Notes: a model not told the origin generated them from the sequence alone. 64,000 bases of DNA from Bacteroidia bacterium Ga0077558 (GCA_001464625.1 LNFJ01000031.1:49672-113671), one strand, 5' to 3'; numbered from the stretch's first letter, positions 8,391-18,607 are shown. Translations and numbers: made by a program.

Positions 8391-11300
8391 ATGAGACTAT
8401 TTTCTACCCGGCTAACAAAATTATTGTTCCTTATTTTTTTACCTGGCTTTCTTTTTGGCCAGACGTTAAAGGACTATTCTTTACAACTAACTTCAGGAAA
8501 ATTCCTGCCTGAAGAAAACAGGAATACTGTTACCAGGCAATCTGATGTTTTTCAGCAAAGCCTTTTTGGCGAAAAACATTATGTAACTATTCAATTTTAC
8601 GCAACCCCGGATCAGGCTACCAAAAACAGCCTAAGCTCTGCGGGTATTGAATTGATAGATTATATACCAAACTATGCTTATACAGCAGTTGTAAAAGAAA
8701 ATTTTGACCTTGCTGCTTTAAAAGGACTATCCATTAGAAGCGTCCTGCAATTTTCTACCGAACAAAAAATGCCAGCATCTTTTTTTAGAGGAGTAGTACC
8801 AGCACATGCAATAAAACAAGCTGGGTATGCTGATGTGGTGGTTACAACGTATGAAAAAATAAGTGCCAATAAAATTGCTGCGGCATTAAATGCAGTTGGG
8901 GCAGCAATTATTGCCGACAATCAAATTTTTAAAAACTATGACATCCGGGTTCCGATTGCCAATGTAAATGCATTGGCTGCTTTGCCATTTATTCAATGGG
9001 CAGAGCCTGTTGATCCACCCAATGCGTTGGAAAATGCACAAGGAAGATCTTTACACCGTGTAAATGTTTTGAATGATGGAGTTAGAAATCTTAAAGGCGA
9101 TGGTATAAACATCGGTATATGGGATGGTGGTCAGATAAATCTTAATCACCTTGATTTTTCGCCTGCAGGTCGTGTATCTATTGTAAGAGCCGGTGCTGTT
9201 TCTGATCATGCTACGCATGTGGCCGGAACTATAACTGGTAAAGGCTTAGTAAACCCGGTAGCACAGGGTATGGCACCAAATGCTAAACTTTTCTCCTGGG
9301 ACTTCAATACTAACATTCAAACAGAAATGGCTGCAGAAGTACCGGGTCGTGGCCTATTAGTAAGTAGCCACTCTTATGGTTCTACGGGTACACCCAATTG
9401 TTCATTAAATGATCCATTAGGAGTTTATAGCACCACTTCCAGAAATACTGACCTTAATTTAAATAATAATACATCTCACCTTCATGTTCATTCTTCGGGT
9501 AATTCAGGTGGATCCTGCGCCGGTGGTTTTATGACCATTACCGGAAGCGGAAAATCTGCAAAGAATAATCTTGTTGTTTCAAATGTTACAACTACTGAAG
9601 CGATTGCTGGTTCAAGCAGCCGCGGGCCTGTACAAGATGGCAGGATAAAACCAGAAATCAGTGCCATGGGAACCAACGTTTTTTCTACCTGGATCCCTAA
9701 TAGTACATATGCGACCATTTCCGGCACATCTATGGCTACACCCGGTGTTTCTGGTACTTCTGCTTTATTATATCAACGATATAAACAATTAAATGGAGAT
9801 GCCAATCCCATTTCATCGCTCATAAAAAATGTTATTTGTAATGGAGCTTTAGATATTGGTAATGCGGGTCCTGACTATAGTTTCGGTTTTGGTCGTATCG
9901 ATGCATTATCCTCAGTTGAAATATTAGAACAGAACCGTTATTCAGTAAATACCATTACCAATGGTGCTACAAATTTTGTTGACATTACCGTTCCTGCCGG
10001 TACGGTACTTTTAAAAGCCATGCTTACCTGGAATGATCCTGCTGGTGCAGCAAATGCAAATCCTGCGTTAGTGAATGATCTGGATTTAACTGTAGTTAAT
10101 GGTGCCACCACGACACTTCCCTGGATAATGGATAAAAGTTCTCCCGGAGCATTAGCTACAAGAGGTGTTGATAATTACAGCAATATTGAACAAGTTACAC
10201 TTACTAATCCGACTGCGGGTACTTATAGATTAAATGTAGCCGGTACTAACGTAACTACCGGCCCTAATCAACAGTACTCTCTTACCTGGGTAATAGAGCA
10301 AGCACATATCGAAGTTTTATTTCCTAATGGTGGAGAAAATTTAATTCCCGGAACGGCTACCGGTCAAAACATTCAATACATAACCTGGAATAATGCTGGT
10401 GTTACGGGTAATCAAACTGTAGAATATTCAACGGATAATGGAAGCAGCTGGACAACGATTGGAACTGTGGGACCAACTATTACAAGGCAAATTTGGAATC
10501 CAATACCATCTGTTAGCACTTCAACCGCATTGGTTAGAGTAACAAGTGGTGCTATTTCTGATGTAAGTGATGCAAACTTCAGCATCATGGGATTACCGAT
10601 TATTCAGTTTGTGAATACTGCCGCTTGTCTTCCTGGCGAGATCAGTTATACATGGGCTGCTGTAGCCGGTGCCACTCATTATGATATATACAGGCTTGAC
10701 CAGGCTACAGGAAATTTTGTAATCATGGCTTCTAATATTGTAGGTACCGGACATACAATTACCGGTCTTACTCCTGGTGCAACAATATGGGCTGCATTGG
10801 TTGCAAAAAATAATACTACTGGTGCTCAAAGCCCACGATCAAATGCAGTTAGCGGAACTGTTTCAACAGGTGGCGGAGGTCTTGCCCCTATTGGAAATGT
10901 TGCCGGCCAATCAAGTGTTTGTGGCAATCTTCAAAATGTTCAATATACGGTACCTGTTGTTACAGGTGCCACTTCTTATACCTGGACCACACCACCTAAT
11001 ACAACGATTGCAAGCGGACAGGGAACAAATACAATTTTGGTAAACTTCTTTGCTGGTAGCAGCAGCGGTAACGTTACAGTATTTGCCAGTGCAGGTTCTT
11101 GCCAAACAGCTACAACCACTTTCCCGGTTACGTTCAGCAGCGAAGTAGTACCTCCAGTTAGCGGGGGAAACCAAACAAGCAATATTTGTCCTCCAACACC
11201 AATACCAACGTTAACTGCAACTGCTTCTGTTCCAGGCGGTCATACATTAACATGGTTTACTGCAGCTACAGGTGGGTCTGTTGTAGCCAATCCAACATTA

Positions 11301-12818
11301 AGTACACCGGGTACAGTCACCTATTACGCATCCAGCTCTAACAATGCCAGCGGATGTATTAGTCCTTCAAGAACTCCGGTTACATTAACGATAAATGCAG
11401 TTGCTGGAGCAGCAATAACTGCCGGTGGACCGCTTACATTCTGTCAAGGTGGTAGTGTTATATTAACTGCTACTGCGGGTACTTCTTACATCTGGAGAAA
11501 TGGTGCAACACAAGTTGCCACTACCCAAGCTTATACTGCTACTACTTCTGGTTCATATACAGTAGAAGTAACAACAGGGTCTTGTGTTAATACTTCAGCT
11601 GCCACAAATGTTACAGTAAATCCAACACCGGTTGCAGCCATTACTGCCGGTGGCCCAACTACTTTCTGTCAGGGATTAAATGTAGTGCTCACTGCATCTG
11701 CAGGTTCATCGTGGTTGTGGAGCAATGGTGCAACAACACAATCCATTACTGTAACTACTTCCGGCAACTATTCAGTAATTGTTACCAATGCATCTAATTG
11801 CAGTACTACATCTGCTGCAACAGCTGTTACTGTTAATCCTAATCCGGCTGCCGTAATTACCGCAACCGGAGGTATAACAACAGTTTGCCAAGGTGGAACT
11901 GTTACTCTTCAGGCCAATGCAGGTAACTCCTATTTGTGGAGCAATGGAGCCACTACACAATCAATTACACTTACCGGACCCATTGGTACTACAAACTATT
12001 CAGTAGATGTAACACAAGCTGGCGGTTGTGTATCATCATCCGCAGCTACAGCTGTTACTATAAACCCATTACCAACAGCTACCATTACAGCAGCAGGACC
12101 ATTAGCATTTTGCAATGGAAACAATGTTGTTTTAAATGCTCCTGCAGGCGGCACATGGATATGGAGAAATGGAGCAGCACAAGTTGCTACCACACAATCA
12201 TACACTGCTACTACTACCGGTGCTTATACGGTACAGGTAACAACAGCAGCGGGTTGCTCCAGCACTTCGGGTGTTACCAATGTTGCAGTAAGTCCTAACC
12301 CGGTTGCAACGCTGGCAGCAGCACCTTATACTAAATTGTTCCCTGGTTTAAAAACAAACCTTACTGCTACAGTTAATCCAACCGGAACGTATACTTATAC
12401 ATGGTTAAGAAACGGTAATGCAGTACCAACTGCAACAACTGCCACTATTCCAAATATAGATTTGAGTGGCCTTGGCACTTATACCGTAACAGTAACAAAC
12501 TCTACTGGCCTGCCATGTTCCAACACATCTAACGCAGTAGTAATTGCCGACTCCATCAGTGCTAAGTTGTTTGTATATCCGAATCCATCTAAAGGAGCAT
12601 TCCAGGTTCAATTTTATACCACTAACACATCTGCACATACCGTTTCCATTTTTGATGCTAAAGGAAGTGTGGTGTATAGAAAAGAGTATAACCTCAGTAT
12701 CCCTTATCAGCAAATGGATATAGATATAAGAAGACATGGCGCTGGTGTGTACCAGGTAGTGTTACACGACAGAACAGGAAAACGCCTGGCATTTAAACAA
12801 ATAGTAGTGGCTCAATAG
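8391..12818 (+). CDS. Large secreted subtilase (S8) with Ig-like repeats and T9SS sorting domain
   Basis: This 1475-residue protein has a signal peptide (1-23), a propeptide to about 215, then an S8 domain with catalytic D245 (IWDGG), H273 (HATHVAG), oxyanion N371 (SSGNSGG) and S447 (GTSMATPG). After it come a KP43-type C-terminal sandwich (about 520-640), a LFPNGGE-type domain (about 643-735), a fibronectin-III-like unit, a PKD-like unit, and four to five Ig-like repeats marked by [11 protein letters not shown] and YTVEVTT. The last ~85 residues ([10 protein letters not shown] through KQIVVAQ) form a type A T9SS sorting domain, so the enzyme should cross the outer membrane through the type IX system and be surface-bound or released. 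Single gene followed by a strong terminator. Confidence 0.92.
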   Translation: MRLFSTRLTKLLFLIFLPGFLFGQTLKDYSLQLTSGKFLPEENRNTVTRQSDVFQQSLFGEKHYVTIQFYATPDQATKNSLSSAGIELIDYIPNYAYTAVVKENFDLAALKGLSIRSVLQFSTEQKMPASFFRGVVPAHAIKQAGYADVVVTTYEKISANKIAAALNAVGAAIIADNQIFKNYDIRVPIANVNALAALPFIQWAEPVDPPNALENAQGRSLHRVNVLNDGVRNLKGDGINIGIWDGGQINLNHLDFSPAGRVSIVRAGAVSDHATHVAGTITGKGLVNPVAQGMAPNAKLFSWDFNTNIQTEMAAEVPGRGLLVSSHSYGSTGTPNCSLNDPLGVYSTTSRNTDLNLNNNTSHLHVHSSGNSGGSCAGGFMTITGSGKSAKNNLVVSNVTTTEAIAGSSSRGPVQDGRIKPEISAMGTNVFSTWIPNSTYATISGTSMATPGVSGTSALLYQRYKQLNGDANPISSLIKNVICNGALDIGNAGPDYSFGFGRIDALSSVEILEQNRYSVNTITNGATNFVDITVPAGTVLLKAMLTWNDPAGAANANPALVNDLDLTVVNGATTTLPWIMDKSSPGALATRGVDNYSNIEQVTLTNPTAGTYRLNVAGTNVTTGPNQQYSLTWVIEQAHIEVLFPNGGENLIPGTATGQNIQYITWNNAGVTGNQTVEYSTDNGSSWTTIGTVGPTITRQIWNPIPSVSTSTALVRVTSGAISDVSDANFSIMGLPIIQFVNTAACLPGEISYTWAAVAGATHYDIYRLDQATGNFVIMASNIVGTGHTITGLTPGATIWAALVAKNNTTGAQSPRSNAVSGTVSTGGGGLAPIGNVAGQSSVCGNLQNVQYTVPVVTGATSYTWTTPPNTTIASGQGTNTILVNFFAGSSSGNVTVFASAGSCQTATTTFPVTFSSEVVPPVSGGNQTSNICPPTPIPTLTATASVPGGHTLTWFTAATGGSVVANPTLSTPGTVTYYASSSNNASGCISPSRTPVTLTINAVAGAAITAGGPLTFCQGGSVILTATAGTSYIWRNGATQVATTQAYTATTSGSYTVEVTTGSCVNTSAATNVTVNPTPVAAITAGGPTTFCQGLNVVLTASAGSSWLWSNGATTQSITVTTSGNYSVIVTNASNCSTTSAATAVTVNPNPAAVITATGGITTVCQGGTVTLQANAGNSYLWSNGATTQSITLTGPIGTTNYSVDVTQAGGCVSSSAATAVTINPLPTATITAAGPLAFCNGNNVVLNAPAGGTWIWRNGAAQVATTQSYTATTTGAYTVQVTTAAGCSSTSGVTNVAVSPNPVATLAAAPYTKLFPGLKTNLTATVNPTGTYTYTWLRNGNAVPTATTATIPNIDLSGLGTYTVTVTNSTGLPCSNTSNAVVIADSISAKLFVYPNPSKGAFQVQFYTTNTSAHTVSIFDAKGSVVYRKEYNLSIPYQQMDIDIRRHGAGVYQVVLHDRTGKRLAFKQIVVAQ

Positions 12819-12838
12819 TATTTAAACAAAAATCTCTC

Positions 12839-12872
12839 AAGGCTAAACGTATTTTTTACGTTTAGCCTTTTT
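12839..12872 (+). terminator. Rho-independent terminator after the subtilase gene
   Basis: Perfect 13-bp arms (AAGGCTAAACGTA / TACGTTTAGCCTT) around a 5-nt loop, followed by a short T-run, 21 bp after the stop codon at 12818. Confidence 0.9.
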
Positions 12873-12962
12873 AGTTTTCAATAACAATCAACACTGTGTT
12901 CTTGTATAAATTTCTATTGATAATCAGCGATAAATTATACAAGGAGTTGCGTATATTTATGA

Positions 12963-12985
12963 GTTGCCTGCTATGTTATTTGACA
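12963..12985 (+). repeat. Cassette-boundary repeat, right-arm end only
   Basis: Begins with the GTTGCCTGC core and ends TTGACA; it shares about 19 of 23 positions with 14084-14106. In both cases a secreted-protein gene starts shortly downstream (16 and 7 nt after the TTGACA). The matching left arm (GCAGGCAAC) is not found upstream here, so only the end of the element survives. Confidence 0.5.
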
Positions 12986-13001
12986 CCCTACAAAAATTAA
13001 A

Positions 13002-13877
13002 ATGAATAAATTTATCACTCTACTTTTTTTGACACTTTCTTTTAGTTCGACAAAGCTATCTGGACAAAACACTTATAAATTTATAGAGCCCAACATTTCA
13101 ATATCGTATGACAGTAACTATTTTAAAATAGGGCAACGATATTCAAATACGTTCTATGAGACGGAAGCATATGATTTTTCTTATCAAGGAGACTCTACAA
13201 AAAAAGTTACAATTCATATTAAAGCTGCCCAGCCAATTGAATTTCCCCCAAAACAATTAAGAGACAGTTTGATATTAGCAGGACTTGATGAAATAAAGAA
13301 TGCTCAAAATGATACTTTTTCTATTACAAGTATTGACAAAAAAGTTAGGGACATTAACGACTTTTCCTGTGTCGGCATCGTTGGGTATGACAAAGTACGC
13401 AAGGAGTATGCAACAATCATTAGCGGCTATCATTTTTCTGACAACGATAATACAGAAATAAGTTTCATGTCAAACGGAAAAGACCTGGATAAAGAATACG
13501 CTATAATGACTGCTTTTCTAAATGGCTTTAAATCGTACTCAAAAAAGGAAGCTGACAATGAAGATGAATTAATTAAAAGCAAATACAGCGTTCAAGTAGT
13601 GCCCACCCAAACTGTGATTGACAATTTTATGTATAGACCCAAAACTTATGTAGGAATTGTTAGCACAAAGCAACCTTTACAACATAAAATTTCAGAGGTT
13701 CGGCTTACAGGCTCAATAGGACAAGAAATATTTACACCTGATGACAATGGAGTAGTATATATTATTTCCAACGACAAAGAGAAAGGAACAGTCGTAAAAA
13801 AAGGAGAGCTTGTTTTACTAAATTCATTTGGTAAAAAGGTAAAGCTGCCTTTTACCTTTTCATACGATAATAAATGA
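13002..13877 (+). CDS. Secreted protein of unknown function (cassette-like unit 1)
   Basis: This 291-residue protein has a signal peptide (1-21, ending LSGQ). The mature part has a beta-rich N-terminal half (FIEPNISISYDSNYFKIGQ; VTIHIKAAQPIEF) and a C-terminal half starting near 190 (YSVQVVPTQTVIDNF) with no recognised catalytic motif. Codon use is more AT-rich than in the neighbouring protease gene. It sits alone between two copies of the GTTGCCTGC/GCAGGCAAC boundary element, 18 bp from the downstream copy, an arrangement like a gene cassette. No promoter box was identified, so it may depend on read-through. Family not recognised. Confidence 0.75.
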   Translation: MNKFITLLFLTLSFSSTKLSGQNTYKFIEPNISISYDSNYFKIGQRYSNTFYETEAYDFSYQGDSTKKVTIHIKAAQPIEFPPKQLRDSLILAGLDEIKNAQNDTFSITSIDKKVRDINDFSCVGIVGYDKVRKEYATIISGYHFSDNDNTEISFMSNGKDLDKEYAIMTAFLNGFKSYSKKEADNEDELIKSKYSVQVVPTQTVIDNFMYRPKTYVGIVSTKQPLQHKISEVRLTGSIGQEIFTPDDNGVVYIISNDKEKGTVVKKGELVLLNSFGKKVKLPFTFSYDNK

Positions 13878-13895
13878 GTATGGCGACGAAACACA

Positions 13896-14092
13896 GCAGG
13901 CAACATTGGGTTTTATGCAAGTTGGGCTTGACATTGTAACATCAGCTATTTGCAAATCCCAGTTTCATTTCCGGCAGACGAATAACTATCAGCTTTTGTA
14001 CTTAATTTCATCAACATATTTTCAATCGGCAGCGGTTATGGGCAGACGGAATTCTAATTCCCAACCTGCATAAAGCCCTGGCCGTTGCCTGC
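13896..14092. repeat. 197-bp inverted-repeat element between two cassette-like genes
   Basis: The outer arms GCAGGCAAC (13896-13904) and GTTGCCTGC (14084-14092) are perfect inverted copies. The inner arms 13908-13926 and 14060-14078 (19 nt each, GGGTTTTATGCAAGTTGGG against its complement) match at 17 of 19 positions. The strand could fold into a long two-segment hairpin with about 130 nt of central sequence. The architecture recalls integron attC sites, but the outer core GTTGCCT does not fit the canonical GTTRRRY. A left arm with 49 of 51 matching bases recurs at 15054. Confidence 0.75.
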
Positions 14093-14113
14093 AAGCTTAA
14101 TTGACATCTCACT

Positions 14114-15046
14114 ATGCAAAAAAATATTTTACTCATTTTGACACTTTTCACTTTATTCATTACATATGGACAGCGAATTGAAACAGTTTATTTGAATCCG
14201 AAAGACAGCACAACGAATATGTATGTTGCGGTTTTTCCTGAGAATGAAACCGTGAAATCATATATGGTTTTGTTAGACGCATTTAGAAATTCACCAAAAG
14301 ACGTTTTGTCGCAAACTGACATACCAAAATATGCTTCACAGAATGGCATATTAACTATTATTCCGATTTTAAAGACAGGTTCTTCTTTCTTTGGAAGTGA
14401 TTGGGCTTCTCAACAATCATTAAAAGAAATTTTAGAACTTGTGGTTACTAAACATCATTTAAAAGGAAAAGACTTTTTCATAGGTGGTTTTTCTATTGGT
14501 GGAACTTGTGCTGTAAAGTATTCCGAGTTATCTATTCAAAACAACTACCCCATAAAACCAAAAGCAGTTTTCGCAATAGCCTCACCACTTGATTGGGAAC
14601 GTTATTATAACGCAGCCAAAAGAGTAGTCAGACTATCAAATCCTGAAAAAGTAAATCAAGAGGTTTTCTATATGATAGACAGAATAGAGAAAGAGATGAA
14701 AGGAACACCAAAAACTGCATTGAAGAATTTTTATACTAATTCCCCCTATTCATTTTCTGACACGACACAAAAAGCGATAAAATCTTTGATTAAAACACCA
14801 ATAATGTTAATCTCAGAGCCTGATATTCAATGGGGGTTAAAAGAACGAGGTTATGACATATCCTATAATAATATCACAGACCATTCGGCTATGATTAATG
14901 AGTTACAGAGATTGGGAAACAACAATGCTGTTTTAGTAACAACAATGGACAAAGGATACAGAAAACCTGATAATATAAGACATCCAATTTCCTGGAGTAT
15001 TGCAGATCCAGAACAAATAATTAAGTGGTTGCAAACACGGGAATGA
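14114..15046 (+). CDS. Secreted alpha/beta hydrolase (cassette-like unit 2)
   Basis: This 310-residue protein has a signal peptide (1-19, ending TYGQ). An alpha/beta-hydrolase fold is indicated by the nucleophile elbow GGFSIGG near residue 135, a preceding strand KDFFIGG, and candidate acid and base residues in ISEPDIQW and DHSAMINEL. It resembles esterase-D or dienelactone-hydrolase-like secreted hydrolases; the substrate is unknown. It begins 21 nt after the right core of the 197-bp inverted repeat and ends 9 nt before a further left arm, so gene plus repeat forms one unit of about 1 kb. Like the preceding gene it is AT-rich relative to its surroundings. Confidence 0.78.
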   Translation: MQKNILLILTLFTLFITYGQRIETVYLNPKDSTTNMYVAVFPENETVKSYMVLLDAFRNSPKDVLSQTDIPKYASQNGILTIIPILKTGSSFFGSDWASQQSLKEILELVVTKHHLKGKDFFIGGFSIGGTCAVKYSELSIQNNYPIKPKAVFAIASPLDWERYYNAAKRVVRLSNPEKVNQEVFYMIDRIEKEMKGTPKTALKNFYTNSPYSFSDTTQKAIKSLIKTPIMLISEPDIQWGLKERGYDISYNNITDHSAMINELQRLGNNNAVLVTTMDKGYRKPDNIRHPISWSIADPEQIIKWLQTRE

Positions 15047-15053
15047 CGAAAGC

Positions 15054-15104
15054 CAGCAGGCAACATTAGGTTTTATGCAAGTTGGGCCTGACATTGTAAC
15101 ATCA
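15054..15104. repeat. Second copy of the cassette-boundary left arm, right arm lost
   Basis: 51 bases match 13894-13944 with two differences, starting 7 nt after the hydrolase stop. The match ends abruptly at 15104 and no GTTGCCTGC right arm follows before ppk1, so this copy is truncated. Confidence 0.7.
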
Positions 15105-15109
15105 ACTAA

Positions 15110-15140
15110 TTGTGTCTCGTCCTGAAATAAGTTGACACAA
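15110..15140. other. Short hairpin with IS-end-like sequence at the truncation point
   Basis: Inverted arms TTGTGTC and GACACAA bracket CCTGAAATAAGTT, beginning six bases after the cassette repeat breaks off. The wording resembles terminal sequences of IS3-type elements, but there is no transposase and only one end, so this is at most a remnant. Confidence 0.3.
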
Positions 15141-15214
15141 AAAGTAACCATACAGACATTAAATAGTAAGTCATGATAAATATTTGGCGCCAGGATTAAT
15201 TACAAACTCAATCG

Positions 15215-17305
15215 CTATCGTTTACCTTTCACAAAATCATATATAGCTTGCTGTGCTGCCAGTGGGGTGCCTGCTGCATTAACCCTTTCGTTTTCGAGGT
15301 TATTACTCAGCAAAACAGCTTTGCGATTATCCTGTAACTGCAATTGCAGTATATGTTCAATTTCAGCCTGCAATGTTTTCTCATAGATAGGAAATACCAC
15401 TTCAATCCTGCTATGCAGGTTGCGGTTCATCCAGTCGGCACTTCCCATATAATATTCAGGTTCGCCGTTATTGTAGAATACAAAGACCCTTGCATGTTCA
15501 AGATAGCGATCAACAATTCGGGTGACTTTTATATTCTCACTTTGTCCCGGTACTCCCGGTGCCAAACTACAAATACTTCGTACTAATAAATCAACCTGCA
15601 CTCCTGCCCTGCTGGCTTCATATAGCTTTTCTATCATGGCTCTTTCCTGCAGGTTGTTGAGTTTAATAATAATTCTTGCTGGTTTTCCTTTCGAAGCATT
15701 TTTAATTTCACGGTCAATCAGTTTATTAAACCTTTTGATCATATTGAACTGCGAAACCAATAAATGTTTAAATGATATCTTACCATACAAAACTGGTTGC
15801 GTTCTTGATTGCAAGTACACAAACAATTGCTCCAGTTCATCTGCAAATTCTGGCTGTGTAGTAAATAGTACATGGTCGGTATAAAAACGTCCGGTTGATT
15901 CATTAAAATTTCCCGTGGCCATAAAAGAATAATTCTTCCATTGCTTACCTGCCTGCCGGTCAGGCAGGTTCTCCCATCTTTTTACCAGTGCCACTTTAGC
16001 ATGCACTTTTAAACCTGGTATGCTGTTGATGATTTTTATACCAGCTGCTTTCATTTTCTTACTCCATTTCAGGTTATTGGCCTCATCAAACCTTGCTTTT
16101 AATTCCACAAAGACAGTTACTTTTTTCCCATTCTTAGCAGCACTGATCAATGCATTAACAATATGCGAATCGGCAGCAACCCGGTACAACGTAACATATA
16201 TTTCTTTTACACCCGGATCTATTGCCGCCTCATTAAAAAAACGGAGTATATAATTATAAGAATGATATGGCAGGTGCAGCATCTTTTCTTTCTCAGCAAT
16301 ACTCTGAAAAATAGAATGATGGGTATCAAACTCAGGATGCAGAACCGGCGACCAGTTACTATAGGTAAGCTTCCCTTTTACAGGATTAGGCAATCCTCCC
16401 AAATCTTTTAGATTGTGATAGCGGCCACCTTCTACCATTTCTTCTTTACGAAGAATAAAATACTTTTGAACAAAATCTTTTACTTCCGCAGGCATAGCAT
16501 TATCGTACAATAAACGGGTAGCATGTCCTACTTCTCTTTTCTCTAATTGTTTTTCTATTTTTTCGGCAAGGTCGCCAATAAATTCATCCTCCAGGTTCAT
16601 CTCAGCATCACGGGTTAATTTTATACTCCATGCTCCGTGAATTAGAACAGCTGGAAAAATTTCTTGTAAATTTTCCCGGATAACTTCATCCAAAAACAAG
16701 AGATAATTATCATTACCAAGCATAGATAGTTCCGAAAAGCGGGGCAAATTAGAAGAAGGAATATTTAGTACGGCATACTGATGTTTACCGGGCTGATCAG
16801 CTGGTTCAATATCCACAATAAAATACAAGGCGTTATTTTCCAAAAAAACATTCGGCTGATTTTCTTTTTGCAACAACACAGGTTGCAAAAAGGATAAAAC
16901 TTTGGATAAAAAATACTCCCGAATCGTTTCTTTATGCTCTGAACGAATAGCATCTCCATAATACAAGCAAATATTGTTTTGCTTTAATTCAGGAATAATT
17001 TCTTCGCTGAGTATTCTTCCAAATTCTTGTTGATGACTCAATACTGCATCCTGCACCTGCTGAACCAATCCTTTTGGATATTCATCCCGCAACGATATTT
17101 TTTTGGCGTCAATACTGGTAAAGGCAAAAATAGAAGGCATCCGAACCCTGAAAAACTCATCCAGGTTAGAGGAAAAAATAGATAAAAAAGAAATACGGCT
17201 ATAAAGCGGCACAGTTTTATCCGCTGCTTCCATCAATACCCGTTTATTAAAACTAAGCCAGCTTAAATCCCGGTTTAAAAAAACATACTTATTATCATCT
17301 GCCAT
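15215..17305 (-). CDS. ppk1: Polyphosphate kinase 1 with a repeat-derived in-frame insertion
   Basis: A 696-residue enzyme that reversibly polymerises ATP gamma-phosphate into polyphosphate. The N domain opens with NRDLSWLSFNKRV (11-23) and FSSNLDEFFRVR (44-55). The phospho-acceptor histidine is H435 (GLKVHAKVAL), the same number as in E. coli Ppk; the second conserved histidine is H604 (YLEHARVFVF). NFNESTGRFYTDH (467-479) is also typical. Residues 446-454 (NLPDRQAGK) are encoded by a CCTGCCTG-type palindrome (15947-15969) and are not part of the normal family sequence; they lie 11 residues after H435. The reading frame is intact. Membrane-associated or cytoplasmic in known cases. Confidence 0.95.
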   Translation of the reverse strand: MADDNKYVFLNRDLSWLSFNKRVLMEAADKTVPLYSRISFLSIFSSNLDEFFRVRMPSIFAFTSIDAKKISLRDEYPKGLVQQVQDAVLSHQQEFGRILSEEIIPELKQNNICLYYGDAIRSEHKETIREYFLSKVLSFLQPVLLQKENQPNVFLENNALYFIVDIEPADQPGKHQYAVLNIPSSNLPRFSELSMLGNDNYLLFLDEVIRENLQEIFPAVLIHGAWSIKLTRDAEMNLEDEFIGDLAEKIEKQLEKREVGHATRLLYDNAMPAEVKDFVQKYFILRKEEMVEGGRYHNLKDLGGLPNPVKGKLTYSNWSPVLHPEFDTHHSIFQSIAEKEKMLHLPYHSYNYILRFFNEAAIDPGVKEIYVTLYRVAADSHIVNALISAAKNGKKVTVFVELKARFDEANNLKWSKKMKAAGIKIINSIPGLKVHAKVALVKRWENLPDRQAGKQWKNYSFMATGNFNESTGRFYTDHVLFTTQPEFADELEQLFVYLQSRTQPVLYGKISFKHLLVSQFNMIKRFNKLIDREIKNASKGKPARIIIKLNNLQERAMIEKLYEASRAGVQVDLLVRSICSLAPGVPGQSENIKVTRIVDRYLEHARVFVFYNNGEPEYYMGSADWMNRNLHSRIEVVFPIYEKTLQAEIEHILQLQLQDNRKAVLLSNNLENERVNAAGTPLAAQQAIYDFVKGKR
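15947..15969. repeat. Palindromic repeat inside ppk1
   Basis: Perfect 9-bp arms ACCTGCCTG / CAGGCAGGT around CCGGT. It is the same family as the 20-bp perfect palindrome at 54464-54483. It is read in frame as LPDRQAG in ppk1. Confidence 0.8.
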
Positions 17306-17506
17306 AGTCTGAAAAGGTTTATGGACTAAGATAATGGTTTAAGTGAATATTTCTATAATCATTGTACAGAATCTATTTTTGGCCACCAGGAATTTAGATT
17401 TTACCTAAAAATCAGTGCATTTTATTTTGAAAACTAAATGACTGACCCTTTATATGACAAAAATCAGGAAATAGGCTATGTATTAAGTATAAATTACACT
17501 ATATAA

Positions 17507-17893
17507 ATGCTGATGAATAAAATAGTACTCATATTTTTTAGCCTATTGTTATTGAACGGCACTACTGAGATGCACCAGTTGTGGAAACTGCCCTTACTAG
17601 CACAGCATTATAAGGAGCATAATAAAAAGGATCCCAATCTCAGCTTTTTCGAATTTCTCAAAATCCATTATTCAAACCCTACTGGTCATAAAGACAATGA
17701 TGATAATAAAGACCGGGAACTTCCTTTTAAATCAAACTCAACAATTTCACACACAGATATTTCAGATATTACAAAAAAAACAACTTTTGCTTCGCAGTCT
17801 ATAAAGTTTGATGTAGTAGCCAATACTTTCTACCCCGAAGGCATACTTTGCCATAAAGCATTTTCCATTTTCCATCCTCCCCGTTTCAGCTGA
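17507..17893 (+). CDS. Small conserved Bacteroidota protein of unknown function
   Basis: 128 residues with an N-terminal hydrophobic segment (about 4-19, probably a signal peptide) followed by MHQLWKLPLLAQHYKEHNK and SFFEFLKIHY, then a DNDDNKDRELPF stretch. From memory, the pattern KLP-LL-HY-EH ... S-EFL-HY ... D-D-LPF recurs in small Bacteroidota proteins, several of them close to metal-efflux genes, but no such genes are present here. The mature part is rich in histidine and aspartate, which would allow metal binding (inference). The start could also be the ATG at 17513. It precedes a membrane protein gene on the same strand by 70 bp. Confidence 0.6.
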   Translation: MLMNKIVLIFFSLLLLNGTTEMHQLWKLPLLAQHYKEHNKKDPNLSFFEFLKIHYSNPTGHKDNDDNKDRELPFKSNSTISHTDISDITKKTTFASQSIKFDVVANTFYPEGILCHKAFSIFHPPRFS

Positions 17894-17963
17894 TTACATT
17901 TTAAGGGCATTACACTACAGTTTAAAGACTGTTGTGCATTTTTAATATTTTAATATAGTAACA

Positions 17964-18476
17964 ATGAATGAAGCACAAATTCACCTGGCGTTAAATCATG
18001 CGCCATTATTTCTTTCGGCTTTTGGTGGAGCCTTATTAATACTTGGAATGACCAGAAAAAATAATTCTTTCAAGCAACTCTCTTTATACCTGATGGTTTT
18101 AGCTGCAATTCTTACAGCCCCTGTTTTTCTAACCGGCGAAGGAACAGAAGAAATGGTAGAAAATTTTCCCGGCGTCAACGAAGCTATGATAGAAAGACAT
18201 GAGGATATGGCAAAAATTGCATTGATAATTATTGGTACTAGTGGTGCGGTTGCATTGATTGGACTACTGTTCAACAAAAATGCTGCGCTATCAAAACTAG
18301 TTTTCGTAAGTCTACTCTTTCTTTCTTTGGCTTCCTTTGGTACAATGGCACAAACAGCACACTTAGGTGGCCTTATACGTCACAGCGAATTACAAAACGG
18401 TGCTGCCGCCAATACCAATACAGAAGGAAATGGAAAAGAAGAACAGGATGAGATAAAGAAAAAAGATGATGATTGA
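17964..18476 (+). CDS. Four-helix membrane protein with conserved histidines (DUF2231-like)
   Basis: 170 residues with four predicted helices (about 8-28, 37-57, 84-104, 109-128) and a charged C-terminal tail. Histidines lie in the pattern HLALNH near the start, ERHED in the loop before helix 3, and HLGGLIRHSEL after helix 4. This resembles DUF2231-like inner-membrane proteins related to b-type cytochromes, in which paired histidines may hold haem; that role is inference. Followed directly by a terminator, so it closes the transcript that may start at the 17507 gene. Confidence 0.65.
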   Translation: MNEAQIHLALNHAPLFLSAFGGALLILGMTRKNNSFKQLSLYLMVLAAILTAPVFLTGEGTEEMVENFPGVNEAMIERHEDMAKIALIIIGTSGAVALIGLLFNKNAALSKLVFVSLLFLSLASFGTMAQTAHLGGLIRHSELQNGAAANTNTEGNGKEEQDEIKKKDDD

Positions 18477-18479
18477 CAT

Positions 18480-18508
18480 AAAGAGGGCTAAGGCCCTCTT
18501 TATTATTT
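18480..18508 (+). terminator. Rho-independent terminator
   Basis: AAAGAGGGC / GCCCTCTTT arms, loop TAAG, then TATTATTT. Four bases after the stop codon at 18476. Confidence 0.85.
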
Positions 18509-18607
18509 GGGGCAAATAAGACTTAATGACAAGTATAGTTACTCATGAACTGAATAACAGCAGAAAGTCAATAACTGCAAATCAGATTGCTAAAAAATTC
18601 AAGCAGG

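Noticed and set aside
11401..12300. Tandem repeats in the subtilase gene as a DNA-level repeat or CRISPR-like array
   Set aside because: The repeats are diverged protein Ig-like domains of about 80 residues; there are no constant short repeats with unique spacers.
13896..14092. Calling the inverted repeat a genuine integron attC site
   Set aside because: The outer core reads GTTGCCT, not GTTRRRY, the arms pair over longer stretches than in ordinary attC sites, and no integron integrase is present. Reported as attC-like only.
15105..15214. An insertion sequence next to ppk1
   Set aside because: Only a short end-like hairpin is visible; there is no transposase, second end or target duplication.
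15344..16411. Several plus-strand frames opposite ppk1
   Set aside because: All lie wholly within the conserved ppk1 coding sequence and show no protein features.
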